Under the pieces are notes generated by a model, which ran no database searches, was not told where the DNA came from, and worked only from the letters and a program-made list of their open reading frames with translations. A DNA stretch of 64,000 nucleotides. Origin: Liolophura sinensis (Eukaryota; Mollusca; Polyplacophora; Chitonida; Chitonidae). Of this stretch, positions 1 through 12,465 are shown piece by piece (position 1 is the stretch's first letter; each line of letters starts with the position of its first letter). The position numbers were made by a program, and so were the translations under genes. The stretch is taken from the NCBI RefSeq assembly GCF_032854445.1, contig NC_088295.1, forward strand, positions 71,640,028-71,704,027, given 5' to 3'.

Positions 1-262
1 AATATTTCAATCATTTGATGACGAGGAGTCATTAGGTGTCTGTAGCCTACATCTACGGGGTCTTCTTTTAGCAGGGCGAATCAATGCGGCCACATTGCTG
101 CCGACACATCATTTCGGAGACACCAGATATGACACCCAACTAGATCCATTATGAATACACCAAGCTAACCAGTTCTATTTCCTTGCTCTAACATCTCACT
201 GATGAGCGCCAAGCAAGTACCATGTTTATAGTCTTTAGTCTGACCTGATATCCAGCGCAATA
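1..262 (-). repeat. SINE-like repeat, cut by window edge
   Basis: This segment resembles the copy at 8475-8705. Both share a gatgacgaggagtcatta-type block, then agcagggcga, then a block around ccagt...tttccttgctctaac...tctcac. It looks like a minus-oriented SINE body whose tRNA-like head, near base 262, is degraded. The tail domain near the window edge also resembles the tail of a second SINE family (44480-44622), so the families may share a 3' module. Family assignment is by eye. Confidence 0.55.
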
Positions 263-2045
263 TTAGCTAAATAATATATACATTAACTGGGTATTGAGTT
301 GGTTTAGGAATTTTTTCTAAATAATTCTAAACGCCGGAAAACTGCCCGTAAGAGATAGCAATAACAAGCTGTTTGACCGAAGAATCCAAGTCAAGATACA
401 GTTAAACACATGAGATAAAATGCTGCTATTCATCCCATTACTACATGTAATTGAGGGATAAATGATTTTTGATCAATAATTAAGTAATTATCCTATGCCC
501 TTTGTCTGACGGACTCCTACGACACAATTTGACACGTGTTGCCAAATCAAAGGATAGGGAATTATTTCTGTGACATACAACCTTTCTGCTCTGTTGTACC
601 TGGATATACAACACGGTTATTTCCTTGCAGCAGCATTTGCTCTCATCCCTGCAGATAACGCCATGTGTGTAACGGAATGTGTGTATAAGTTTGCAAGGTT
701 TCACGACGATGAGTATCGCTCTAAGTGAACAAGGCCACGTGTATCGATCCACGTGAATAACGACTTATAACGTCACGTGTATTATTCTACGTGTGCAAAC
801 CCATGTCTTTATCCGCTCCTAAATAACACCCCACGGATCAGAAATCGGTTTTACATGTATAGTTTCATGTGACAAATCCTTTCGCTGTGGAATAGACACT
901 TATTATTGACGTTACGTAAATCAGCTCAGGACGATAGTCGATGGAATACACACAAGATCAAGGACACGTTAATTGGAAAGATCGACAATGTAGAGCTCGT
1001 CTTATTAAGTCAGACTCTGAGTAACTTTTCATGTTTTTGATTTCTCATATTTCTTCTCAAACACGTTTTGTGTATACAGTGTATTCCATGTACACAATCA
1101 CTGTACGCTAGAGCCTCTTGTCTCTAGAACACTGTCTCTGATGAGCTAGACAATCCTGACAGAAAGCTGCAGTTACCTCAGTCTCATATCCGGGGTAAAC
1201 ATGTCTGTCTGAGCTGAGATTTATCGCGGAATGATGTGGCGAATGAAGATCCATGATGAAATCAAAAGTCTGAGTAGCTACGAGGCTCGTACTGTCTTCA
1301 TTTCCGTGGGAACAGAAAGAGGTATAAAATCAGCCAATGTATAATTCCTCCTCGTGAATGTTACCTTTTATTTCACGAAACGCTCTTCCTGAACATTCTC
1401 TTCAGATGTTGAGTACTCTTCCAGGGGCTCCGAAAAAATGGAATCATTTGTAATGTGTACAGTTCAACAATTTCGCCCTTGGAGACTTAAACAGAACATC
1501 ATCCAAACAAAATAAATGCTAAAGTCTGAATGCCTATTTGCACCTGTGCAAAACAGTGGAAATTCTGACAGAAGCGTTGTTTCTCCTTTACTCTACAGCT
1601 TTGAACTTACCAGTGCATATTTGATGCATTAAAGAAATATCAATGTAGCTTTCATGTCAGACAAACTTACATTAAAATTCACTCTTAGATAAAATGTTCT
1701 TAATTACGTTGCTTTGCTTTACATACTTTGTACATGTAAGTGTTATACACAGTGATATATTTATGTAAGACTGTATCGTACATATCCATTAAGAAAAAAA
1801 TATATAATTCTTTACTTATATATTTAACAATCATCGCGAGACGGGTTCATCGGTTGTGATCTCACTGGTAATGAGACCATCGACTGCTGGTTACAATAAT
1901 TGGGATGTAAACGACCACAAGAACTGCTTATTACAACCCGGGCCCCGAGAATGGTGGATGTGGGGGAAATTTGGGTGGAAAAACTGAAAGATTTCAGAAA
2001 TCTGAACAGGGAACTGAAGGTTCCTGTAAAGCCATTAGGAAACAC
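263..2045. other. No gene seen; E-box cluster only
   Basis: I see no exon with convincing splice sites or coding character here. Four CACGTG hexamers lie at 533-538, 735-740, 750-755 and 774-779. Beyond these I see nothing. Confidence 0.5.
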
Positions 2046-2270
2046 TTTTATGTGATCCGCTGACCCCATATCGACATTCAGACCTTCTCACAACTGCCTC
2101 TTGGCCGTTATGATAAATCTTAAACGATAACAATTTCCCTTCACTTGGGTTCAAAATGGCTCTTTTGTCCAAAGGCACTTGAAGAGAATTGGATCTCCTA
2201 AATCAATATCTATGACAAAGGTGGTGTGAAATGAGTTCAGATAATATTTACGGGATAGGGGGAAGGGAAA
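2046..2270 (+). repeat. Dispersed repeat R1, copy 1
   Basis: About 225 bases match the reverse complement of 24595-24824. Shared blocks include tgatccgctgacc, cgacattcagaccttctcac, ttcaaaatggctcttttgtc and ggtgtgaaatgagttcag. The similarity stops abruptly at both ends, as expected for a mobile element. I see no tRNA head, terminal inverted repeat or open frame, so the class is unknown. Confidence 0.75.
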
Positions 2271-4050
2271 TAAAGAGAAAAAAGCTTCACTGGTAATTTT
2301 TTATATCGCTACCCTACAAAACATACTGCAAATGGATTTTCAAGATAAACAACGAAAGTATCTTCAGCAAATGCATTATAATTGAGCTTATCGATACCCT
2401 TCGGGTCAAGCAGGCTACGGTAACATAAAATGGCCAGTTGTTAAGGATGAAACAATCACATTACCGCGCGAATGACGCTGAAAAGAGAAGAGAAATGATA
2501 AGGAGCGCGCCTTTGTAACAGACAAGAAAAGTGAGCAACAGGAAATATGTTTGCGAACAGCCTGAATCACTTAGGTGACGCTTTTTACATACATGTAAAT
2601 TTACTGATCATTAAAACATGGCGGACATTTCTTAAGAAATGTTTTCGTACCGCACTTGAACGTTTAGCTGACTACGAATACACTACGATATCGATGTATT
2701 GCGCATGAAGAAGGATTGACGAGGAATTGCTATCCATATTAGCATCTTCTTTAAACTACGCAGATTCCTTTTCTCTCAAATATTTTTGGGGAAATGGAAT
2801 TGCCGGTGATAAAATGCAATAGGGCGACGTCAATTATGAATAAATTGCGATGCAGTACTTGAAGTTTTGAGAAAGTGAGCGTCGTGAGTTTGATCATTTT
2901 TTCACAATATGAGGCAATATAATACAAAAACGACATGTATTGCGACATGTCAATACCGAGAGGTCACCAGGTATTCCTCGACACAAGAAATATCCCTAAT
3001 ACTTTATATGAAAGCGTTTTATCGTGAATTTGATTGTTTGGTTTTTCTGACTTTTTAATCATTCTGTCATAATACGATAAAGCTTGAGGAATCGCTCGAA
3101 TACAGTAAGGCGTTATCCGGAGATCAGCACTGTATGTGTGTCACGACTGATGAAGGGGAAAGTGCATCCTTAGAGGAGATGGTCTTCAGTTTGCGGTACA
3201 ACCCAAGTTTTATTGCCCAAAATGCTGAGGTGTTTAAAGCTTTTATGAACAGTACCAATTTTTATCACGTCAAATTCCTTTATCCTCGTCAGTACGATCT
3301 CTTCAAAAATTCTTCCTTAATAAAAACAGTTAAGACATAATGCAGGCTGGACAGGAAACTATCTGCTTAACTGGAGAATCTGTTTTATCTTTGATGTTTG
3401 CTTCAAATCAAGTTACAAAAATTAATCCCGTATTGCAAGAGAACCTACTGACAATCCATAGGGTTATTGCATTTTTCTTTTAGTTTGACATGAACAATTC
3501 CTCATGCAAACCCAGCATGTGGCCTGAATTTTTATTCTTTGGCCATAAATCCCATCAGCATCTGCGACGAGAACGCAGAAATCATGATGAAGTGAGCAGA
3601 AATGAGATGATGACAACAGAATAAATATTTGTGTGCTATGATTGGACAAACGTACTTCATTTTCTTCACGAGACCGAGCTCGTAAACGTTTTCATTATGG
3701 CGGTAGTAATAGGGTATGGCGATAGTCAAAAGGAACCAGATACCAAGCAATCCCTGATTTCATTTATGTTTCTGTCAGTTCCTCCAATTTCCACGACCAA
3801 AGTATAGATTTTTGTTATAAACGCCAAATCATGGGTCACCGAGGTTGATTAAAAAATTGACATTACATTGTAGTTACCGACCTTTGAGTTATGTCGTGAA
3901 AATTGATTGGTCGCTAATGTTTCATTTTAAAACATAAAATCACAAATATATCATATCCACCTCTGTGCTCTGTGCTATCCATTCATTACAGATTGTTACC
4001 ATTTCAATTATAAAAATGGTATGTACAATCTATTTTTGGAAACTGTTGTA
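2271..4050. other. No gene seen
   Basis: AT-rich sequence. A 68-codon plus-strand frame at 3134-3340 is the most protein-like stretch, but it has no recognisable motif and no strong splice sites. Confidence 0.4.
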
Positions 4051-4250
4051 NNNNNNNNNNNNNNNNNNNNNNNNNNNNNNNNNNNNNNNNNNNNNNNNNN
4101 NNNNNNNNNNNNNNNNNNNNNNNNNNNNNNNNNNNNNNNNNNNNNNNNNNNNNNNNNNNNNNNNNNNNNNNNNNNNNNNNNNNNNNNNNNNNNNNNNNNN
4201 NNNNNNNNNNNNNNNNNNNNNNNNNNNNNNNNNNNNNNNNNNNNNNNNNN
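4051..4250. other. Assembly gap (200 N)
   Basis: A run of exactly 200 N. The round number suggests a scaffold placeholder rather than a measured length. Open frames that cross it are artefacts. Confidence 0.99.
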
Positions 4251-5392
4251 TTTTGGAATGGCAATCTTGAAAACTAGCAGACCCACAAAGCCAATATGCT
4301 GTTTTCTCTATACATTTCTGAGATAACATCTTCAGTTTAATCACAATGTACAATTCTGACCTGTTTCTGGTAAAAGATGAAAGCAAGACATTTATCTTTA
4401 AGTGGCGAATGATAATACCATTTATTGATTTGCTTTAAGATTGATCTCATGTCCTTTACAATGGCTCTGTGGACCATACTAGCAGCTCTGGCTTTGTATC
4501 TTTTCGGGTGTCTTTTGCCTGTGGCTTAAATATCAGCATATCACTGTCTTGGACGAAAACTTCGTAAATACGAGTGTGATACGAGCAAAATTGCTGACTA
4601 TTAGTAGTAGTTGTAGTCCAGTAACATATGTTTAAAAGATTTACAAAAATAATTAATAAACTGCAATAATATTTATGCCCATTATATGGACTCAACCCGG
4701 CACATCTTGTACCGGATATGTCCCTTAACGAGGGGCACATAGCGGGATAATACAAACATTAGTGCGTGCTTTCAGATTTTTCGAATAGACTATAGGGACG
4801 GAAACAGACTCGGACGATTACAAAACAAGTGGACTATCCACGTGGCTTTATAGGTAAAATTCAGCGGAAGAAATATTGACAGTACAGGACGGAGGGGCCA
4901 CAGATTCACCGTGTCTTATTTAACTGACGGCTATGCACACGCATGTCCGCAATCGGTCAGTTAATCACCTAAATCAATCATATCGATCCGGAAAAGACAA
5001 TTTGTTCTCATCGTTTTTTGGCTGGTAATGATATTTTTTCTGTACGATCAATACGGAGCTCCACACGTAATCGTATGTATCTGCCAAAGTAAACGCCGAC
5101 ACAGATAATATCAAAGCGGATCAAATCATCCCATCATCGTCTGTTATTGAACCTTGTCTGCTTCAGTAAGAGGCAATATTTGCCGTGTATAAGTGTCCTC
5201 TGTGACGAACAGGAGAGTTAAAGAAGTACCTTTGTTATATTCAGACATATTATTGTATATGCTTAAGGATTAACTTTTTAAAGAACGTAGAATAGCTTCT
5301 AGTTTTGTCCATGTGTCCTAATTTCACCTATCTTTGCATGTATTCAAACGCTGTGCCCACTATGTCCACCAAATAAAATGGTTAATCGAAGT
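4251..5392. other. No gene seen
   Basis: I find no supported exon, RNA gene or repeat in this stretch. Confidence 0.4.
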
Positions 5393-5405
5393 TCTAGCGG
5401 TACCA

Positions 5406-5714
5406 CCGGCCTCGATGGCTCTGTTGGTAGAGCGTCCGATTCGTGGGCTGTAGATCCAGGTCAATCCTGGGTCGGTTCACCCTTTAGAGGAAATAGCAGC
5501 TTCCTTGTTTGGCGTTCGGCATAAAGGGGATAGTGCAACGACTGGTTGACCCAGAATCAGTATAATGGTTCGGGTGTGGTGGCTTGCTTGCCATCGGTAA
5601 GCCGTCTCAGTGAAGCAGCACTAGTTAAAAGAGGGGTAGAAATCCATCCTGCTACAAGGAGGCACATTACATGCACTCTATGGTCCAGAACGACGTTAAA
5701 CCGAAAGCACACAC
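5406..5714 (+). mobile_element. tRNA-derived SINE (family D) with target-site duplication
   Basis: The left end reads like a tRNA head: an A-box-like tggctctgttggtagagc, then a weak B-box-like ggtcaatcc about 40 bases on. An anonymous body follows. The element is flanked by 13-base direct repeats with one mismatch, tctagcggtacca at 5393-5405 and tctagtggtacca at 5715-5727, typical of LINE-driven insertion. A fragment of the same family lies reversed at 44480-44622. Confidence 0.85.
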
Positions 5715-5727
5715 TCTAGTGGTACCA

Positions 5728-6913
<1,186 letters not shown>

Positions 6914-8446
6914 TACTATCCAAAAAAAGAAACGCATAACCCAGTTTTTTGCGGAGGTGATGCAGTCTTTTCAATTATGCATAACTAAATAAGAATTGCT
7001 ATTCTGCAAATATTTTTTTACACAGATTAAGGAAGGGTCCATATCTAGACAACAAGGCCATCAACTTGAGGTAAGACACTCACAATGAGTCTCCCACTTG
7101 AGTGGAATGTCAGTATCTGTTGTGACCACCACGGGCACGAATAACAGTTCTGACACGCCTTGTCATGGACTGGATGAGACGCTGGATAGAGGCCTGGGGA
7201 ATGTTCTGCCACTCCTCCTGGAAACATGCAACTTGCTCTTGAAGCGTTTGGGGTTGAGGTTGACGTTGGCGTAGACGTCGATCAAGTTCATCCCACAGAT
7301 GCTCAATTGGGTTAAGATCCGGGGAACGGGACGGCCAGGGTAGCACATTTGCATTGTTTTCGGCGAGGAAGTCCCTTGTGACACGTGCCGTGTGCGGTCT
7401 GGCGTTGTCCTGCTGGAACAACTCCCGCTGAACGTCGATGACAAGTAAGAGGTGTGGCTGCAGGATGGTGTCTCGGTAGCGTACGGCCGTAAGATTTCCC
7501 TGAACGTGGACAAGATTTGTACGACCAGTATACGATATTGCTGCCCACATCATCACACTCCCTCCACCAAATCTGTCCACTTGGCGTACGCAGTTAGGGG
7601 CATAACGTTCGTGAGCACGTCTGTAAACCCGGTTTCTACCATCACGTCTCTGCAATAGGAATCTGGACTCATCACTGAACTAAATGCGTCGCCAGTTGCG
7701 TAGATTCCATGCAGTCACGTTGTTACACCATCGGAGGCGATTGGCGCGATGGTGAGGACGCAGCACGATCCCAACATAGGGCCTCCTGGCTCTCAGTCCA
7801 TGTTCCCTCAGCCTGTTCCGCACTGTCTGGCCTGATATCCTCCTCAGTCCCGGTATGCTGGCTGCTGAGCTTTCAGCTGTAGCACAACGGTCACGCAAAT
7901 GGAGGACCCTTATGTAGCGATCTTGGGCTGCTGTAGTGACATGTGGTCGACCTGAACGCCGACGGTCATTTGTTGTCCCAGTATTGTTGTAGCGGGCAGC
8001 AAGCCGTGAAATCGTGCTCTGGCTGACGTGTAGACGCCTAGAAATGGACGATTGGGACCCTCCAGCTTGAAGTCTTCCAATGGCAATATTTCTTGTGACA
8101 GTGTCAAGACGTGGCATGTTGAATCAGCTTGAAAACACCACTTTTAAGACGCCGATTTCCGGCCCGAAGTTGCGGTTTTATAGTCACACACTGCATGCTT
8201 TCCATGCGTAAGTTAGGCGTGTAAGACTGCACGTGATGCAGTGTGGTGCTGTATTTTTTACTTCTTCCAAAAACGGCCTCCAAACTCAACATTTTCAACC
8301 AAGAAATGTTTTGAGGAATAAAATGTGTGCTAACTGTGACTATTAACAATATTGAAACACATTTTCCTCATGAAATGAAGACAAAATGTATTTATTTCAT
8401 TTTAAAATAAAACAAAACACCTATGCGTTTCTTTTTTTGGATAGTA
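6914..8446 (-). mobile_element. Tc1/mariner element, nearly intact, with perfect TIRs
   Basis: The ends are perfect inverted repeats of 25 bases, beginning tactatccaaaaaaagaaac on both strands (6914-6938 and 8422-8446). Each end is flanked by a TA (6912-6913 and 8447-8448). Removing the element and one TA restores an uninterrupted TATG microsatellite, which fixes the boundaries and shows the insertion is younger than the tract. At 1,533 bases with one transposase-length frame it has the size and layout of a Tc1-like element. Confidence 0.95.
7110..8117 (-). pseudogene. Tc1-like transposase with a single nonsense codon
   Basis: This is the cut-and-paste transposase of the surrounding element, acting on its inverted repeats at TA targets. 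The frame starts MPRLDTVTRN and runs 335 codons, the usual Tc1 length. Residues about 1-110 form the DNA-binding part, with helix-turn-helix character and a GRP hook in RRSGRPHVTT. The catalytic triad is complete: D149 in FSDESRF, D237 in QQDNARPH and E272 in NPIEHLW, with 34 residues between the last two (DD34E). The only visible damage is TAG at 7680-7682, codon 146, where many relatives have Trp before FSDE (TGG to TAG). It could still be supplied in trans by intact copies elsewhere. Confidence 0.95.
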
Positions 8447-8474
8447 TATGTATGTATGTATGTATGTATGTATG
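8447..8474. repeat. (TATG)n, right part of the split microsatellite
   Basis: This is the continuation of the 6843-6913 tract after the Tc1 insertion. It abuts the SINE-like copy that starts at about 8475 and may have begun as that element's simple-repeat tail. Confidence 0.9.
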
Positions 8475-8705
8475 CTTAATGTTTTACGACGTACTTAATA
8501 ATTTTCACTCATATGATAACGAAGAGTCATTAAATTTATATAAATATACTGTGTCTTCTCGTGGCAGGGCGAGCCCATGCCTCCTAAGTGCTCAAGCCAC
8601 TGAAGTACCAAGCCACTGAGTCACATTAAACTGACACAGCACCAACCAGTCCTGTTCCCTTGCTCTAACTTCTCAGTGCTTTACCATCCAGAGCCAGATT
8701 ATGAC
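8475..8705 (-). repeat. SINE-like repeat, second copy of the 1-262 family
   Basis: It shares with 1-262 the order: gttttacgacgtactta, tcatatgataacgaagagtcat, tctcgtggcagggcga, ccaaccagtcctgttccctt, gctctaacttctcagtgct. The orientation is tail first on the plus strand, so the element lies on the minus strand. The tRNA head end near 8705 is decayed. Confidence 0.6.
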
Positions 8706-9924
8706 ATCGTCGATCGATAAGCTGTAAATTAATAAAGGAGAAGATAAATCTTGTGAAAGCGACTATTTGACAATTGAATTAGCTTCCACATTTTCCTTAG
8801 AAGCTTTTTTTTACAGAATTAATTGTCCATGACTGTTTTTTTTTCTTAACAGAATTTCCCACGATTTGCCTCAATACTGTTATTCTGTACACTCACATTT
8901 TACATCCTATAAACTATGCGATGATTTTCAAAACCTGAAATGATACTGATTAACTCACCACAAATGAGAATGAGTCAAATACACAAGCCAATAAAATTGC
9001 AAATTCAAAATTATGTTTACTTTATATATTTTCCTTGCAAGATAACATGTAAATAACTTCAGCTCTTACACTATATAATCCTGATCTCATTATCAACAAT
9101 CGGAAGTCCAGGGTAAAATCTGTGGTTCTAACATACGATAATGTGATTAATTATTGATTTAGTTTATAAACAAAAGTTATATAAGTATTAATGTAATCCT
9201 GCTCTGGTAAGTCCTTTAGAGCAGGAAACTATCAACACTAATGAGCATATATTTAACCTCATATAGCCAATGAGATGTCAGCAATTCTCTTTGAGTGGAA
9301 ATGTTGACTTCTCCGAGTTTTTTCTTCCTCGGTGATAAATCGATAAGCAAGTTTTCTCTACCCCATAATCCTGATTGCCTTTGAATATTCTTGAGTACAA
9401 CTTAAAACACTAATCAACAAATGAAGCAAGTAATGTACAAGAAAGGAATAAAAGATGTGTGTTCTCGATAGTGCTCCAGGGAATAAAACATGCAATGTTG
9501 ATTCAATTTCATTTTACTGTATGTGTCAAGCAAATGTCTTTTCCTTCCTAGTATGAGTTGCCATCTTTATCATCCATCATACAGGATTAGACCTTAATAA
9601 TATAAGATGTTGCAAAGAACCAAAGCAATGAATGATATATTCATCCGGAGACAGATTTGTGCTGTGTTAAAATGAAAGAGACGAAAAAATGCAATATCGA
9701 TAAATGGAAAATGCTGCTTACTTTTACTTGGCGCCGCCAAAATAAATAACTTTAGTTTAACCACAAATTAATTACGTTTCTGTTGTCGTTAATGCTACAA
9801 TCAGTGGAAAAATTATGTCGTCCTATTTGTTATTAATTTGAAATGAGATGGATCATCGTACTATGTGTCTTTTAATACTTCTGCAAATAGCCAGTCCATT
9901 TTCAATCTCTCCTCAATTTTGCGG
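8706..9924. other. No gene seen
   Basis: AT-rich sequence without a supported exon, RNA gene or tandem repeat. Confidence 0.4.
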
Positions 9925-10180
9925 GCCGTCCATTACAACTCCACTAGCTATGCTCTGGGGGATGGCCTTTGGGGGGAACCGGGATAATAGTTGTAAGGCA
10001 TAGGTTAGAAGAGGTGTCTGTGATGGTGTGTCGGCAGGGGTAGAGTAGAAGGGGGGTTCTGCTTTGACGTTGCTGAACTTAATTCGCTCAGTTACTTGTT
10101 GAGAGAACTGATCCAACACTGAACATGCACACTGTTCAGATCCGGTCAGTGGTCATTCTCTTAACACGGACAGCACTTCA
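9925..10180 (-). repeat. Dispersed repeat R2, copy 1
   Basis: Its reverse complement aligns in order with 19097-19385. Shared blocks include tgtccgtgtt, actgaccg-atctgancagtgtg, gatcag-tctct-aacaagtaa-tgagcgaatt and, at the far end, aatggac. No coding frame, tRNA head or inverted terminus is visible. The 68-codon minus frame at 9913-10119 lies inside it and is not shared cleanly by the second copy. Confidence 0.7.
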
Positions 10181-12049
10181 TTCTCATTCATTCTCAGTGC
10201 TCCACACTGCTACAACTAATATACTAATATAATGTAGGAAAATCAGTAGCGGTACTTAAGGGTTAAGCCTGATACTACTGACCGCTAACGTACATGTCAA
10301 ACATGAGTACATCTGTAAACAGCAATGAAATTTAACTCATTGTGATGTGATCCAGCAGCTGATCTAAATCAATAACCTGAAGGCTTCTCCTCGATTACAT
10401 TTATATGTTTATGAACTCCGATGCAATTCTCCTTGCATGAAAGGTTCTCTTGAAATTTGCCAACGCAGGCTTTTGTGAGATGAACTATCCTTTAATTAGA
10501 TCAAATGACCTCAGTAGAGGTGTAGGCCGGGAATTCTTTTAAAAATGAATTTCGTAAAGCACTTATCTGACACAGCCTCAGCAATCCGGTGAATTATGGG
10601 TAACTGGAAACAACTAAAAGATGTTTAATACGTGAAGGAATCCGCATTCTGCGTTTACTTGGCGCAGACGTGGTAATTTTGAGAGCGCTGTGTGTTTTAT
10701 AACAGCAGTTTGAGGTTCCTGTGGATTCATTGTCAAACAAACCTACTTGCCTTATATAAATGTTTATTTGATCGCTTTACAGTTAAATCTCCGGACATTC
10801 ATATAAAACAACCAAATTTCACACACAAACTGAAATGAAATTACTTGTGGAAAGAAGACGGGCCTTGGCTGTCACTTACACACTTTGTCTAACTAAGTCG
10901 GGTGTTCAAACCTCGCACTAGCCGCAGACTAGTTATATCTAAAAAAAAGTCCTATCTAAGCCTGCTCCAAATGCTCCAAAGCACCAGCTTATCCTTGTTT
11001 CTTACCATGCAAACAAGCCATATAGAACTTTAGAGAGGGAGCTGTGTGACCCAAAAGTGCAAAACCCTCTTAAATCCTTTCTTGGGTGGTCAGCCATATA
11101 GAAAGATTCTGGCAAACAGAGCTAAGATCAATACGTGATCAAATGGCTTCCTTGATCTGACATTTACTATCCGTACCAGAGTAAGAATTTATGTACAGGA
11201 GACTTTCTCCTCCTACACCGACCCGCAGTGAGATGTCAGGTCAGGTCTATAGTCGTAAAAGGCTGGCAGACCATTGAAAAGACTCATGCTGAGAACGTCA
11301 AAGTGAAGACGGTAAACCGCATAACGGATTTACTCAGCACAGGATTCTCAGAAGTATATTTCGCATGTTGTTCTCATTCTTTACTGTCTGCATCTTTATT
11401 TGACTTACGATTAGCCTACTTGCTTTTGCTTCCGTTAATCATAAGTTCTAAACTTTGGGATCCGTTTTTGTTGCCGTCAATATGTAGCAGAGCAGGGATC
11501 AGAATCTAAGCAGTCAAGGGCCATCACCAGACTGTGGTATCAAACAGATATAACTCTACCTATCAAATTTCAATTCATCGAAATTGTTTTCTGAAGACAA
11601 AATTGCGAAAACATGACGAAATATAATGATATATAAGCAGTATCACGTCTAGTCACTACCTCATTATATTTCCATCTCAAAGGCCTGAAGTTCTCTGTGG
11701 TAGTGATATTTGAGTCATTGCGTGGCTGTTGATTGTGTCTTTGACATTAAAGTATAGTTCTGAAAACCAGCAGCAAAGAAATTCTCTCGGTTTGCAAGGA
11801 ATTGCGTGTAGAGATTTTGTACATGTACAATTGATCAATGTTTATCCCGCCTCCCCAGTATCATGTCACACACAACGTCAAGCACACTAGGATCGCGAAT
11901 ATGAAATGATTTCGCCATTGGTTCTTAGCTAGCATCAAACACAGATTTGCATACAGTATTAGAGAAAGAGTTTCCGATTTCAAACGTGTTTGAAATCAGA
12001 GCTAGTAGTACGTTTAATTAGTTTTCTTGCTGTGGCTCTACATAGCATT
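10181..12049. other. No gene seen; old repeat at about 10560-10640
   Basis: The block around ggtgaattatgggtaactgga (near 10576) recurs reversed near 55970-56000 (tttccaattacccataattcacc) and in diverged form near 54135, so an old dispersed repeat is present. I see no other supported feature. Confidence 0.4.
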
Positions 12050-12200
12050 TGATTGCTTTGGTGGCTTGTTGGCGGGAGCGCCCGCCTCAAAATCTGGAGA
12101 CCTGGGATTAAACCCATGTCGGTCATGGTTCAAAACTGTTGGAAAGTCTCTATCTACTTCACACGGGGACTTCTTTGCAAGAATGCAAGATTTAGTAGTT
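12050..12200 (+). repeat. Possible tRNA-like SINE head
   Basis: The segment tggcttgttggcgggagc resembles an A box, and gggattaaaccc about 30 bases later resembles a degenerate B box, as in a tRNA-derived SINE head. I found no second copy or target duplication in the window, so this is tentative. Confidence 0.35.
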
Positions 12201-12377
12201 CAAATCCAGTATATTCTTTTTCGTTTTGCCGCGTACTTTTCTCTGTGTCTTCATATATGTTCTTACTATTACTAGTATAATTAATACAGGACTTAAGATC
12301 ACGATGCAACAAATATACATATTTAATCTAATGGATGGCTTGGATTGCATAGTGATTTTAATTGTACTGAAACGACT

Positions 12378-12465
12378 ATAAATGCGCCCAGATATGATTG
12401 GGGGGGGGGGGGATTTGGACTATAAATGCACACAGATATGATCTGGGGGAATTTTGGCTGTAGAT
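12378..12465. repeat. Two-copy tandem repeat with a G run
   Basis: The block tataaatgc-c-cagatatgat-tggggg occurs twice in tandem, about 43 bases apart. The first copy contains a G homopolymer of more than ten bases near 12402. Confidence 0.6.

Noticed and set aside
3965-4386. Open frames across the N run
   Set aside because: Unknown bases cannot contain stops; the frames are artefacts.
5406-5480. Functional tRNA gene
   Set aside because: The A and B boxes are degenerate, no cloverleaf forms, and the segment is the head of a SINE with its own target duplication.
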